DNA of 64,000 nucleotides from Streptomyces sp. SAT1 (GTDB lineage: Bacteria; Actinomycetota; Actinomycetes; Streptomycetales; Streptomycetaceae): NCBI RefSeq assembly GCF_001654495.1, contig NZ_CP015849.1, positions 4,997,501-5,061,500 on the forward strand, given 5' to 3'. This document shows, in pieces, positions 18,601 through 27,030 of this stretch; the first letter of the stretch is position 1, and each line of letters starts with the position of its first letter. The notes under the pieces are model-generated. The model worked only from the letters and a program-made list of their open reading frames with translations. It had not been told where the DNA came from and did not search any database. The position numbers and the translations under genes were made by a program.

Positions 18601-19673
18601 GCCGTACGGGCCTTCTCCGCGGCCTCGGCGAGGATCTTCTCCGCCTCGGCGCGGGCGTCGGCCACCAGCTGCTCGGCCTCGGACCGGGTGGACTCGGCCT
18701 CCTTGGTGGCCTCCTCGACCAGCCGGGCGACCTGCTCCTTGGCGGTGCGCGTGCGCTGCTCGTTGGCCGACTCGGCGCCGGCCAGCGTCCTGGCCGCGCT
18801 CTCCTTGGCCTCGGTGACCAGCTTCTCGGCCTCGGTCTGCGCCTTGCGCAGCGCCTCCTCGGCCTCCGTCATCCGCTGCTCGGCGGCCCGGCTCAGCTCG
18901 GTGGCCTGGCGGCGGGCGGCCTCCGACTCGCTCGCCGTGCTGCTGCGCAGCCGCTCGGCGTGGTCGGTGGCCTCCTGCGCCTGGCTGGAGGCGGCGCCCA
19001 GCATCCGCTCGGCGTCGGCGCGGGCCCGGCGCAGCAGCTGCTCGGCCTCCGCGCGCGCCGACTCGGCCTCGGCGCGCAGCCGCTGCCGGGCCTCGGCGGT
19101 CAGCCGCTCGGCCTCGGCGCGCGCGGCGGACATCGCCTGCTCGGCCTCGGCGCGGGACTCGTCCAGCAGCCGACGGGCCTGCTGCTCCGTACGGGCGCGC
19201 AACTGCTCGGCCCAGGCCACGTTCTCGTTGACGTGGGACTCGACGGTCTGGCGGCGCTCGGCCAGCTCCTGGTCGAGCTGCTGGCGCCGGTTCACCGCCT
19301 CCTGGTGCAGCTCCGCCTGGAGCCTGGCGGCCTCCTCGGCGTGCTCCTGGAGGATGCGCTGGGTCTGCGCCCGCGCCTGGCTCAGCTCGCGCTCGGCGTC
19401 GGCGCGGATCTGCTCGGCCTGCACCTGCGCCTGCCGCAGCAACTGCTCGGCCTGGTAACCGATGTCGGCGCTGTCGTAGGCGGGCCGGGTCATGATGGTG
19501 CGGCGCGCCTCGTGCAGCTTGGCGCGCAGCACCTCGACCTGGTAGCCGAGGTCCTCGGCGTGCTGGATCGCCTTCTCCCGCTCGGTCTTCAGCCGATCCA
19601 TCTCGGCCTCGAACCGAGAGAGGTGGTCGACGTCAGCCGCCGGCTCTCGCTCCTGGCGTTCGTAGCCCCGCAC
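15693..19673 (-). CDS. scy: Scy, polarisome scaffold coiled-coil protein
   Basis: Scy organises the tip-organising centre with DivIVA and FilP and controls hyphal branching. Read from the GTG at 19673 the protein has 1326 residues, equal to what I recall for the S. coelicolor protein. The N-terminus RGYERQEREPAADVDHLSRFEAEMDRLKTERE is followed by about 1200 residues of uninterrupted Ala/Glu/Arg coiled coil with recurrent EAERLRxEA units, ending in an EDINAEISRVQDVLEAL helix related to that in FilP. GGATGGGA lies 7 bases before this GTG; a TTG ten codons upstream (19703) is a weaker start. The repetitive composition creates long spurious antisense frames. Confidence 0.95.
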   Translation of the reverse strand: MRGYERQEREPAADVDHLSRFEAEMDRLKTEREKAIQHAEDLGYQVEVLRAKLHEARRTIMTRPAYDSADIGYQAEQLLRQAQVQAEQIRADAERELSQARAQTQRILQEHAEEAARLQAELHQEAVNRRQQLDQELAERRQTVESHVNENVAWAEQLRARTEQQARRLLDESRAEAEQAMSAARAEAERLTAEARQRLRAEAESARAEAEQLLRRARADAERMLGAASSQAQEATDHAERLRSSTASESEAARRQATELSRAAEQRMTEAEEALRKAQTEAEKLVTEAKESAARTLAGAESANEQRTRTAKEQVARLVEEATKEAESTRSEAEQLVADARAEAEKILAEAAEKARTATAEETATQLSKAAKTAEEVLDKASENAKRTTRAAAEEAERIRGEAEAEADRLRAEAHDIAEELKGAAKDDTKEYRAKTVELQEEARRLRGEAEQLRSDAVAEGEKIRAEARREAVAQIEEAAKSAEELLAKAKADADELRAGASADSEKVRTEAIERATVLRRQAEETLERARAEAERLRAEADEHAESVKADAERAATGLREETERALAARQAEATEELTRLHTEAEERHAAAEQALTDARAEGERLRREAAEEAERLRTEAAERIRALREQAETEAERLRDEAAADASASRAEGENVAVRLRSEAAAEAERLKAEAQDTADRVRAEAQAAAERLGAEASEALAAAQEESARRRREAEELLGSARQEADQERERAREQTEELLASARRRVEEAQAEATRLVEEADRRATEMVSAAETHAQQVRDSVAGLHEQAQEEITGLRSAAEHAADRTRREAEEEADRVRADAYAERERASEDAARLRREAGEETEAAKALAERTVSEAIAEAERVRADVSEHAQRVRTEASDTIAQAEQDATRTRADARDDANRIRSDAATQADTLISEARAEAERLQTETIAEAERLRTETIAETDQLRAGTVAEADRLRTETAAEAERVRTEALAEADRVRAESVAKAEKLISDATGDAERLRAEAAETVGSAQSRAERIRTDSERVKAEAAAEAERLVTAAREEAERTLDEARKDANKRRSEAAEQVDKLINETTAEADKLLTEAQASAVKSKADAEAQADTMVGAARQEAERILSEATVQGNSAVEKARTDADELLVGARRDATQIRERAEELRTRLTSEIEELHERARREAADTMKSAGDRCDALIKAAEEQLAKAQAKAKEIVSDANSEAGKVRIAAVKKAEGLLKEAEQKKAKLSKEAEELKAEAVREARRTVEEGKRELETLVRRREDINAEISRVQDVLEALESFEAPGSGKDAGVRAGATVGAPRSGEKSSEG

Positions 19674-19882
19674 TGCGCGGTCCCATCCGTCCCCTGGTCG
19701 CAAGCCTGTCCAAACGAGCTCCGTCCATCCGCCGGACGGGGCCCCCGGGGAATGGTGTCAGATCAACGGCGGAGCATGGGCTGCTGCCCCGTCGTCCGTC
19801 CCCCGAAACGTGGACCCCGGAAAGCGATCGGCCCGCTGAGCGGACGATCGCCCCCAACCCTACCGGCCCTTATGTACGTCGG

Positions 19883-20323
19883 TCAGTGCTCGGCCGTCCC
19901 AACGGGCGCCGAAGTGACGAGTTCTGTGAGGACGCCATGGCAGTCCTTGGGGTGCAGGAAGGTGATCCGTGACCCCATGGAGCCGCGTCGCGGCTCCTCG
20001 TACAGGACCCGCACGCCCTTGTCGCGGATACCGGCGGCGTCCGCGTCGACGTCCGCGGTGCCGAAGGCGATGTGGTGCACGCCCTCGCCGTTCTTCGCGA
20101 GCCACTTCCCGACGGCGGAGTCCTCGCGGGTCGGTTCCAGGAGCTGGAGGTAGGAGGCGCCGCCGTCGGACGTCTCGTTGATCTTGAGCATGGCCTCGCG
20201 CACGCCCTGCTCGTCGTTGACCTCGGTGTGGAACACCTCGAAGCCGTACGTCGCCCGGTAGAACTCGACGGTCGCGTCGAGGTCGTGGCAGGCGATCCCG
20301 ATGTGGTCGATTCGCGTCAGCAT
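19883..20323 (-). CDS. mce: Methylmalonyl-CoA epimerase
   Basis: Interconverts (2S)- and (2R)-methylmalonyl-CoA, linking propionyl-CoA carboxylase to methylmalonyl-CoA mutase and supplying polyketide extender units. The 146-residue protein is a vicinal-oxygen-chelate fold starting LTRIDHIGIAC. The expected four metal ligands are visible: His7, Gln60 (SYLQLLEP), His84 (GVHHIAFG) and Glu134 (GVLTELV), with spacing like the Propionibacterium enzyme. It is divergent from the thiolase gene, with meaB following, a usual C3/C4 acyl-CoA grouping. Confidence 0.95.
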   Translation of the reverse strand: MLTRIDHIGIACHDLDATVEFYRATYGFEVFHTEVNDEQGVREAMLKINETSDGGASYLQLLEPTREDSAVGKWLAKNGEGVHHIAFGTADVDADAAGIRDKGVRVLYEEPRRGSMGSRITFLHPKDCHGVLTELVTSAPVGTAEH

Positions 20324-20473
20324 GGACTCAGTGCAGCGCCGATCGGATGGTTACGCAACGTGCGCGCGATCACACCGACGGCCCGATGACGCGGCCGACC
20401 GCCGCTCAGTACATTCGAAGTAAACCCTCGTTCACTCCTCGGCTGTGCAGGCCGGTAAGGGGAATCGCAGCTC

Positions 20474-21682
20474 ATGGCTTCTGGAAACTCCGGTACGACC
20501 GGTTCGGTGATCGTCGCGGGCGCCCGTACGCCCATGGGCCGGCTGCTCGGCTCGCTCAAGTCGTTCTCCGGCGCGGATCTGGGCGCGTTCGCGATCAAGG
20601 CGGCCCTGGACCGCGCGGGCATCGGGGGCGACCAGGTCCAGTACGTGATCATGGGCCAGGTGCTCCAGGCCGGCGCGGGCCAGATCCCCGCCCGGCAGGC
20701 CGCGGTGAAGGCGGGCATCCCGATGAGCGTGCCCGCGCTCACCGTCAACAAGGTGTGCCTCTCGGGCCTGGACGCCATCGCGCTGGCCGACCAGCTCATC
20801 CGCGCGGGCGAGTTCGACATCGTCGTGGCCGGCGGCCAGGAGTCCATGACCAACGCCCCCCACCTGCTGCCCAAGTCCCGCGAGGGCTTCAAGTACGGCG
20901 CGGTGGAGATGCTCGACGCGATGGCCCACGACGGTCTGACCGACCCCTGGGAGACCATCCCGATGGGCGAGTCGACCGAGAAGCACAACACCCGCCTGGG
21001 CATCGGCCGCGCCGAGCAGGACGAGATCGCCGCCCTGTCCCACCAGCGCGCCGCCGCCGCCCAGAAGAACGGCGTCTTCGAGGCCGAGATCACCCCCGTG
21101 GAGATCCCGCAGCGCAAGGGCGACCCGGTGCTCTTCAGCAAGGACGAGGGCATCCGCGGCGACACCACCGCCGAGTCGCTGGCCCGGCTGCGCCCCGCCT
21201 TCGCCAAGGACGGCACGATCACCGCCGGTTCCTCCTCGCAGATCTCCGACGGCGCCGCCGCCGTGGTCGTGATGAGCAGGGCCAAGGCCGAGGAACTGGG
21301 CCTGGAGTGGATCGCCGAGATCGGCGCCCACGGCAATGTGGCCGGTCCGGACAACTCCCTCCAGTCCCAGCCGTCCAACGCGATCCTGCACGCCCTGCGC
21401 AAGGAGGGCCTGGAGGTCTCCGACCTCGATCTGATCGAGATCAACGAGGCGTTCGCCGCGGTGGCCGTGCAGTCAATGAAGGACCTCGGCGTGTCCACGG
21501 AAAGGGTGAACGTGAACGGCGGCGCCATCGCCCTCGGTCACCCGATCGGGATGTCCGGCGCCCGTCTCGTGCTGCACCTGGCGCTGGAGCTCAAGCGCCG
21601 CGGCGGCGGCGTGGGCGCGGCGGCGCTGTGCGGCGGCGGCGGCCAGGGCGACGCGCTGATCGTCAAGGTGCCCGGGGCCTGA
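20474..21682 (+). CDS. Acetyl-CoA C-acetyltransferase (biosynthetic thiolase)
   Basis: Condenses two acetyl-CoA to acetoacetyl-CoA or cleaves it. 402 residues. Nucleophilic Cys95 is in VNKVCLSGLDAI; the second motif INEAFAAVA, the His in GGAIALGHPIGMSGARL and the second catalytic Cys in ALCGGGGQGDA are all present, so the enzyme looks fully active. Start ATG 20474 follows GTAAGGGGAATCGCAGCTC, a reasonable RBS region. It sits between epimerase (divergent) and meaB; with the 3-hydroxyacyl-CoA dehydrogenase at 2944 it could feed acetoacetyl-CoA into the ethylmalonyl-CoA route. Confidence 0.95.
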   Translation: MASGNSGTTGSVIVAGARTPMGRLLGSLKSFSGADLGAFAIKAALDRAGIGGDQVQYVIMGQVLQAGAGQIPARQAAVKAGIPMSVPALTVNKVCLSGLDAIALADQLIRAGEFDIVVAGGQESMTNAPHLLPKSREGFKYGAVEMLDAMAHDGLTDPWETIPMGESTEKHNTRLGIGRAEQDEIAALSHQRAAAAQKNGVFEAEITPVEIPQRKGDPVLFSKDEGIRGDTTAESLARLRPAFAKDGTITAGSSSQISDGAAAVVVMSRAKAEELGLEWIAEIGAHGNVAGPDNSLQSQPSNAILHALRKEGLEVSDLDLIEINEAFAAVAVQSMKDLGVSTERVNVNGGAIALGHPIGMSGARLVLHLALELKRRGGGVGAAALCGGGGQGDALIVKVPGA

Positions 21683-21709
21683 GGGCCGCCCGGCGCCTGA
21701 GGGCCGCCC
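21677..21709. repeat. 18-bp tandem duplication spanning the thiolase stop
   Basis: GCCTGAGGGCCGCCC occurs at 21677-21691 and again at 21695-21709. The first copy contains the TGA stop of the thiolase gene, so the second is a duplicated stop context in the 3' region. It has no obvious function. Confidence 0.7.
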
Positions 21710-21826
21710 CGGCCCGGTGCGCGGCCGGCCCCGGACCCCCGGTGAGCGGGGTGTCCGGGGTATCCCCCCGACCGATCCTCCGCGTACGTTCGTGAGATCG
21801 GCGCGGAACACGTGAACGGAGCTGTG

Positions 21827-22783
21827 ATGCAGGACGTCTCCTCTCTGGTGGCCCAGGCCAGGGACGGCCGGCCGCGGGCCGTGGCCCGGCTGATCTCCCT
21901 GGTGGAGGGGGCGTCACCGCAGCTCAGGGAGGTCATGGCGGCGCTCGCGCCGCTGACCGGCAACGCCTATGTGGTCGGTCTGACCGGCTCGCCCGGGGTC
22001 GGCAAGTCGACCTCCACCTCGGCGCTGGTGACGGCCTACCGCAAGCAGGGCCGGCGGGTCGGCGTGCTCGCCGTCGACCCGTCCTCCCCGTTCTCCGGCG
22101 GCGCGCTGCTCGGCGACCGGGTCCGCATGTCGGAGCACGCCTCGGACCCGGGTGTGTACATCCGCTCGATGGCGACCCGCGGCCATCTGGGCGGCCTGGC
22201 CTGGGCCGCGCCGCAGGCGATCCGGGTGCTGGACGCGGCCGGCTGCGACGTGGTCCTGGTGGAGACGGTCGGCGTCGGCCAGTCGGAGGTGGAGATCGCC
22301 TCCCAGGCGGACACCAGCGTGGTGCTGCTGGCGCCCGGGATGGGCGACGGCATCCAGGCGGCCAAGGCCGGGATCCTGGAGATCGGCGACGTCTACGTCG
22401 TCAACAAGGCCGACCGGGACGGCGCGGACGCCACCGCCCGCGAGCTGAACCACATGCTGGGCCTGGGCGAGGCCCGCGGCCCCGGCGACTGGCGGCCGCC
22501 CATCGTCAAGACGGTGGCCGCCCGCGGCGAGGGCATCGACGAGGTCGTCGAGGCCCTGGAGAAGCACCGGGCGTGGATGGAGGAGCGCGGCGTCCTCGCC
22601 GAGCGGCGCCGTGCCCGCGCGTCCCGCGAGGTCGAGACGATCGCCGTCACGGCCCTGCGCGAACGCATCGGCGACCTGCACGGCGACCGCCGCCTCAGCG
22701 CCCTCGCCGAACGCATCGTCACCGGCGACCTCGACCCGTACCGCGCGGCGGACGAACTGGTCGCGGGCCTGACGCAGGGGTAG
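21827..22783 (+). CDS. meaB: MeaB, G-protein chaperone of B12-dependent acyl-CoA mutases
   Basis: MeaB/ArgK-family GTPase that loads and protects adenosylcobalamin in methylmalonyl-CoA mutase and its relatives. 318 residues. P-loop GSPGVGKSTSTSALV (near residue 52), the metallochaperone-type DPSSPFSGGALLGDRVRM, switch motif VETVGVGQSEVEIA and the base-recognition NKADRDGA. C-terminal arm with dimerising helices. Start ATG 21827 is chosen for GGAG 5 bases upstream; the GTG at 21824 is next to it. The target mutase subunits are not adjacent, but icmA is 8 kb away. Confidence 0.95.
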   Translation: MQDVSSLVAQARDGRPRAVARLISLVEGASPQLREVMAALAPLTGNAYVVGLTGSPGVGKSTSTSALVTAYRKQGRRVGVLAVDPSSPFSGGALLGDRVRMSEHASDPGVYIRSMATRGHLGGLAWAAPQAIRVLDAAGCDVVLVETVGVGQSEVEIASQADTSVVLLAPGMGDGIQAAKAGILEIGDVYVVNKADRDGADATARELNHMLGLGEARGPGDWRPPIVKTVAARGEGIDEVVEALEKHRAWMEERGVLAERRRARASREVETIAVTALRERIGDLHGDRRLSALAERIVTGDLDPYRAADELVAGLTQG

Positions 22784-23436
22784 AGCCCGGCCCGGCGGGA
22801 GCGCCTGGTCCACGGCCTACGGCCGCGGGACGGAGCCCGCCTCCGCGCACTCCGGGTGCGCGTCGGCCGGGGCCCTGCGCGGCCCCCGGCCAGGCAGAGC
22901 GGGGGCCGTCCTCGTACGGGGCCGCGCCTGGCAGGCGGGCCCGCCTGCGCGCACTCCTTGCCTGGCAGACCGGGCCCGCCCGGACCGCTCCGGTGCGGTG
23001 GATCGCACCCGCCGGGCCGGGCGCGGGCCTCTTCCGGGCCGCCGGGCCGGCCTGCGCCGGGACCGAACCCGGTACGGCGGCCGCGCCACGCCGCACGGTC
23101 CGCGGGCCCGGCACGGCGTGCCCGTCCTGCACGGCCTCGGGACCGGGGCGCCGCCCCCTGGCTGTGTCGGCCCCGGCCCGGCGGGACGGGCAGTGCCCTG
23201 GATCCAGGGGCCCGCCCGGCGGACCGGACCGGAGCGTCCCGGTCTCCGGCGCCCCGCGCCGGGCCGTGACCGTCGGGCGGGTGGGCGGCGCGGCGGCTGC
23301 CTGCCGGGGCCCGATCGCGAGCCGTCGGGCGGCGCCGGCCCGGGTGCAGGTTCGCGTACGGGTCCCCGGGGCCGGGAGCGCGGGCCGGGTCAGGGCTGCG
23401 GGCCGGGTCAGGGCCGGAGTGCGGGCCCCGCCCCGG
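22784..23436. other. 653-bp non-coding GC-rich stretch with short repeats
   Basis: No frame here has a believable start with RBS plus codon usage like the neighbours. It consists of degenerate runs of CCGGGCC-like words. One exact 17-bp direct repeat, beginning GCGGGCCGGGTCAGGGC, occurs at 23380-23396 and 23398-23414. GCCTGGCAG followed by CGGGCCCGCC-like words also recurs around 22928 and 22971. It separates meaB from the convergent MarR gene and may hold terminators. Confidence 0.6.
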
Positions 23437-23913
23437 TCACGGGCGGCCCCGCTGGCCGCGCAGGTGCTCCGCGATGGGCTTGAGCGCCTTGCTCAGCTCC
23501 GTCAGGGCCTCCGGGTCCAGCAGATCGATGAAGTGCCGCCGCACGGACGCCACATGGTGCGGGGCGACCTTCTGCATGGTCTCCATGCCGTGCTCGGTGA
23601 GGACGGCGAACAGCCCGCGGCGGTCGGACTCGCAGTTCTCGCGGCGCACCAGGTTCGCGTTCTCCATGCGGGTGATCTGGTGCGAGAGGCGGCTCTTGGA
23701 CTGGAGGGTGGCGGAGGCGAGGTCGCTCATCCGCATCCGCACGTCCTCCGACTCGGAGAGATTCACCAGGATCTCGTAGTCGTTCAACGTCAGACCGAAG
23801 GGCTGGAGGTCTCTTTCGAGCTGGTACGTCAACAGCCTGTTGACCTCCAGGTGGGTGCGCCAGGCGCACTGCTCCGCATTGGTCAGCCAGCGCGTGGCCG
23901 TGTCGGTCTCCAT
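23437..23913 (-). CDS. MarR family transcriptional regulator
   Basis: A 158-residue winged-helix regulator. The DNA-binding core is RMSDLASATLQSKSRLSHQITRMENANLVRRE (helices 3-4 then wing), with the wing NCESDRRGLFAVLTEHG; helices at both ends dimerise. One cysteine sits in the wing (ENCESD), which could be redox-active. In S. coelicolor the gene at this place is a MarR gene reported to affect antibiotic production; I rely on synteny for that. The upstream region is AT-richer (AGTTGAAAGGCGAACT near 23933). No target is identifiable. Confidence 0.9.
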   Translation of the reverse strand: METDTATRWLTNAEQCAWRTHLEVNRLLTYQLERDLQPFGLTLNDYEILVNLSESEDVRMRMSDLASATLQSKSRLSHQITRMENANLVRRENCESDRRGLFAVLTEHGMETMQKVAPHHVASVRRHFIDLLDPEALTELSKALKPIAEHLRGQRGRP

Positions 23914-24008
23914 GAATGAAGTCTACCTAAGAAGTTGAAAGGCGAACTAATGGGGGGTCGAATGACGGCGCGCACGCGTTCGAGCCGTCACACTCCGCAG
24001 ACTACCGC

Positions 24009-24818
24009 TCACAGCCCGAAGCGACGCTGGAGGTCTCCCAGCTGTCCGGGAAGGCGCGGTGCGCCCGCCTGCTGTCCCTGCTGTCCATGACCGGCCGGAC
24101 CGGTCCCGCCGGGCACCCCGGGCTCGGCCGGGGGCGCCCCCACGGCCTGCTCCGCCATCAGGGCCTCCGACGACTGGAGCAGCACCGTACCGGCCCCGAC
24201 GAACTCGAACTGGTGCTCCTCGCCGGAGGCCCCGCCGAGCCCTGTCATCGCACGTAGGCCGCCCAGTACGCCCGTCAGATAGCCGTGGTCGTAGTGATGG
24301 CACGGGGAGGGGCAGTCGGCCCAGCCGACCAGCGCCTGCGGGTCCACCCGGATCGGCGGTTCCATGAAGACCACCGGGCCGTTCGACGCGGCCACGAATT
24401 TTCCGGTTCCGATCAGCGTGAGGAAGCCCGGAACGATCGACTGCTTCAGCGCGAGACTTGGCTCAAAAGCAAGCAAGTTGCCCGAGCGAATGGTCAGGTT
24501 GCCGTCCTCCAGGTCGTACGAGTTCACATCGAAGGCCCGGTCGGCGAGGAGCATCTTCCCCGAACCCTCCGCCACCACCCAGTCCGCGGCGTGCAGAGGC
24601 GAATGGAACGAGGTGCGCAACAGCCGGTCCAGACGCCCGTGTCCAAAGCCGTTGAACTCGATCGCCCCGTAATAGGCGATCATCTTTCCCTTCTGGAGGA
24701 ACCACTGGCTCCCCTTCAGCTCCACACAGAAGGTGTAGTGGTTGACGTTGTCGTCGGCCGGCAGCGTCATCGGGTCGTACACCACGGGCCCGGCGCCGGG
24801 TGTTCCGTACGCGCTCAC
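24009..24818 (-). CDS. AIM24 family protein, copy 3 (with Pro/Gln/Gly tail)
   Basis: A 269-residue member of the AIM24/TerD-distant beta-helix family, whose biochemical role is unknown. The core NHYTFCVELKGSQWFLQKGKMIAYYG, MLLADRAFDVNSYDL, LLAFEPSLAL, GPVVFMEPPIRVDPQALVGW is a run of short beta repeats, and the end is a 45-residue tail of Pro, Gly, Gln and Ala. The GTG start overlaps the TGA of the copy-2 gene by 4 bases, giving coupled translation. Relatives in other bacteria are secreted or cytoplasmic; no signal peptide is seen here. Confidence 0.85.
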   Translation of the reverse strand: MSAYGTPGAGPVVYDPMTLPADDNVNHYTFCVELKGSQWFLQKGKMIAYYGAIEFNGFGHGRLDRLLRTSFHSPLHAADWVVAEGSGKMLLADRAFDVNSYDLEDGNLTIRSGNLLAFEPSLALKQSIVPGFLTLIGTGKFVAASNGPVVFMEPPIRVDPQALVGWADCPSPCHHYDHGYLTGVLGGLRAMTGLGGASGEEHQFEFVGAGTVLLQSSEALMAEQAVGAPPAEPGVPGGTGPAGHGQQGQQAGAPRLPGQLGDLQRRFGL

Positions 24819-25465
24819 AGCTTCTCCTCCGACGCCTGGACGTAGACCGTGCCGCTGCCGCTCAGCTCCAGCTGGAACGCCTCGCCCGAACCCCGGCCCA
24901 CCATGTCCCGCCAGCCCAGCGCGGTCGACAGCTTGTTGCGGACGTCGCCGTGGTGGGCGACGTAGGCCTGCGGGTCGACATGGACGGGCCGCTGCGGGGT
25001 GACCGGGATCTCCAGCACCCCGCCGTGCGCCATCACCGCCACCGCGCCGTGCCCCTTGAGGGTGGTCGTGAACAGTCCCTGGCCGGTCACCTGGCCGCGC
25101 ACCATGCCCATGATCCCGCCCTGCGAGCCCATGAACATCGTGCCCTGCTGGAGCGTGCCCTCGAAGGCGAGCAGGCGGTCGGCCTCCACGTACAGCGTGT
25201 CGCCGGACAGCCCGATCACCTGGATGTGGTGGCCGCCGTGCCCGAAGAAGACCGTGCCGCTGCCCTCCACCGTCATCAGGGGGGTGGCCTCGCCCGCGAC
25301 GCGGCGCCCGATCATGGACATCACCCCGCCCTGACCGCCCTGGATGTTCGGGGTGAACGACACGTCCCCCCGGTACGCCAGCATCGCGCCCCGCTGACTG
25401 AACAGCCGCTGCCCCGGCACCAGCGTGGCCTCGACCATCTTCGAGTTGATCTCCCGGAAGGTCAT
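24815..25465 (-). CDS. AIM24 family protein, copy 2
   Basis: 216 residues, beginning MTFREINSKMVEATLVPGQRLF at ATG 25465. It shares with its neighbours the order ...QRGAMLAYRG..., GTVFFGHGGHHIQVIGLSGDTLYVEADRLLAFEG, GLFTTTLKGHGAVAVMAHGG and PVHVDPQAYVAHHGDV. It is entirely made of beta-rich repeats and has no catalytic motif. The start is 1 base after the stop of copy 1, so its RBS lies in the copy-1 coding end. The three paralogues probably form one structure together. Confidence 0.85.
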   Translation of the reverse strand: MTFREINSKMVEATLVPGQRLFSQRGAMLAYRGDVSFTPNIQGGQGGVMSMIGRRVAGEATPLMTVEGSGTVFFGHGGHHIQVIGLSGDTLYVEADRLLAFEGTLQQGTMFMGSQGGIMGMVRGQVTGQGLFTTTLKGHGAVAVMAHGGVLEIPVTPQRPVHVDPQAYVAHHGDVRNKLSTALGWRDMVGRGSGEAFQLELSGSGTVYVQASEEKL

Positions 25466-25466
25466 C

Positions 25467-26105
25467 TCACGCGTCCCCCGCGATCGTGTTCCGCTCGCTC
25501 GGCTGGACGTAGACCAGGCCGTCCCCCTCAAAGCGGATCTGGAACGCCTCGCCGCCGCCCTCCCCGAGGAATGTGCGGAAGGTCACCCCGGACTGGAACG
25601 TCTGCCGCAGATCTCCCTGGTGCGCGATATAGGCGCCCGGGTCGACGACCAGCGGGTACTGCGCGCTCACCCGGAGCACCACGGCGGGGCCGTCGGACAT
25701 GATCGCCGCCTGGCCGCTGCCCTCGACGGTGGTCGTGAACAGCCCGTTGCCCTGCGAGGCGCCGCGCAGCCCGGTGAAGGTCGTGCCCGTCCTCAGTCCC
25801 GCGTCCGTCGCCAGCAGATTGCTCGACTCGACATACAGCTTCTCCCCCTGGAGGCGGACGAGATTGATCTCGGACGCCCGGTCCGCGAACCAGCAGGTCC
25901 CCTGCCCCCGCACCTCCATCACCGTCATCTGCTCACCGGTGATCCGCCGCGTCACCATCCCCCGCAGCCCCTCACCGCCACCCGTCAGCTTCTTGAAGGC
26001 CATCTGACCGTCGTACGCGACCATCGAGCCGTTCTTCGCCTTCACGGCATCCCCGGTCATGTCGACGGCGAGCACCTTGCTGCCCTGCAGTCGGAACATC
26101 GCCAC
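25467..26105 (-). CDS. AIM24 family protein, copy 1
   Basis: 212 residues, first gene of the three-gene operon. MAMFRLQGSKVLAVDMTGDAVKAKNGSMVAYDGQMAF, then GTCWFADRASEINLVRLQGEKLYVESSNLLAT, GLFTTTVEGSGQAAIMSDGP and PLVVDPGAYIAHQGDLRQT parallel the other two copies, showing tandem duplication. Start is GTG 26105 or ATG 26099; no good RBS precedes either, so the mRNA may be leaderless. Function unknown. The yeast namesake affects mitochondrial inner-membrane architecture, which hints at but does not prove a membrane role. Confidence 0.82.
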   Translation of the reverse strand: MAMFRLQGSKVLAVDMTGDAVKAKNGSMVAYDGQMAFKKLTGGGEGLRGMVTRRITGEQMTVMEVRGQGTCWFADRASEINLVRLQGEKLYVESSNLLATDAGLRTGTTFTGLRGASQGNGLFTTTVEGSGQAAIMSDGPAVVLRVSAQYPLVVDPGAYIAHQGDLRQTFQSGVTFRTFLGEGGGEAFQIRFEGDGLVYVQPSERNTIAGDA

Positions 26106-26323
26106 GGAGTGAAGGTAGCGGCGAACGGCCCGCCGACGACAGCACCCACGGACGGAGATCGCCCCCCGCCCGGGTGGAGAAATCCCCGACCTCCACCCCT
26201 AGGGGCCGACCACCCCCGGCGGTTTGCCACAATGGACGGAACTTTGTGCCTGCGTTCACAAACCCGGCCGCAGCTCCCGGCCGTCTTCCGCCGCATCCCG
26301 CCGAATCCCCCCGAAGGTGACCC

Positions 26324-26668
26324 GTGGACATCAAGACCGCCACCGCCCTCCGACGCCTCCGCCTGGTCTCCGCCCCCGAGGCGGTCAGCTTCCTGCTCCT
26401 GCTGGTCTGCTCGGTCCTGAAGCGGACCACCGACTTCAACGCGGTCCCCGCGATGGGCGCGATCCACGGCATCCTCTTCGTCCTCTACGTGCTCTTCTGG
26501 GCCGACGCCTGGAACCGCACCAAGTGGCCGCTGAAGACCGCCGCCCTCTACTTCGTGCTCTCGGTCCTGCCCACCGGCGGCTTCTTCGCCGAGCGCAAGC
26601 TCAAGCGCGAGGCCGAGGACGCGGTCATCGCCTCCCGCGCCCGCCGCGAGGGAGTGGTGAACGCGTGA
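26324..26668 (+). CDS. DUF3817 membrane protein, copy A
   Basis: A 114-residue protein with three transmembrane segments: residues about 18-33 (AVSFLLLLVCSVLK), 43-60 (AMGAIHGILFVLYVLFWAD) and 68-86 (KTAALYFVLSVLPTGGFF), ending in a basic FAERKLKREAED tail. It belongs to the DUF3817/YdzA-like integral membrane family of unknown role. Start GTG 26324 follows GAAGGTGACCC. It overlaps the next gene by 4 bases. A paralogue is at 30104-30442. Confidence 0.85.
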   Translation: MDIKTATALRRLRLVSAPEAVSFLLLLVCSVLKRTTDFNAVPAMGAIHGILFVLYVLFWADAWNRTKWPLKTAALYFVLSVLPTGGFFAERKLKREAEDAVIASRARREGVVNA

Positions 26669-26961
26669 TCGTCGCCTTCTCCGTCACCCCGCTGGGCGTC
26701 GGCGAGGACGTGGGCGAGTACGTCGCCGACGCCGTCCGGGTCGTGCGCGAGTCCGGCCTGCCGAACCGCACCGACGCCATGTTCACCTCCGTCGAGGGCG
26801 AATGGGACGAGGTCATGGACGTGGTCCGGCGCGCCGTGGCCGCGGTGGAGGCCCGCGCCCCGCGCGTCTCCCTCGTCCTCAAGGCCGACATCCGCCCCGG
26901 CGTCACCGACGGCCTCACCGCCAAGGTGGAGACGGTCGAACGGCACCTGGCGGGGGAGTAG
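26665..26961 (+). CDS. MTH1187/YqgV (thiamine-binding) family small protein
   Basis: A 98-residue alpha-beta protein of the UPF0045/MTH1187 family. MIVAFSVTPLGVGEDVGEYVADAVRVV, SGLPNRTDAMFTSVEGEWDEVMDVV and VSLVLKADIRPGVTDGLTAKVETVE reproduce the ferredoxin-like fold, and the family has been shown to bind thiamine or its precursors. It is translationally coupled to the DUF3817 gene through a GTGA overlap, suggesting a two-gene unit. Cellular role unknown. Confidence 0.85.
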   Translation: MIVAFSVTPLGVGEDVGEYVADAVRVVRESGLPNRTDAMFTSVEGEWDEVMDVVRRAVAAVEARAPRVSLVLKADIRPGVTDGLTAKVETVERHLAGE

Positions 26962-27030
26962 CCCGAACCGGCTCCGCCTGCGCGGGCGCGCACCCGGCGG
27001 TCCGACCGCGCGCCCGCGCACGCCTCAGCC

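Noticed and set aside
16158..20153. A 1331-codon open frame on the plus strand antisense to scy, and other long frames there
   Set aside because: Artefact of the Ala/Glu/Arg-rich, GC3-biased coiled coil; composition is Leu/Gly/Arg-rich without any family motif, and scy is well supported.
22573..23919. 448-codon frame in the meaB-MarR gap
   Set aside because: No RBS, Arg/Pro/Gly-rich without motifs, and overlaps the MarR gene; read as non-coding.
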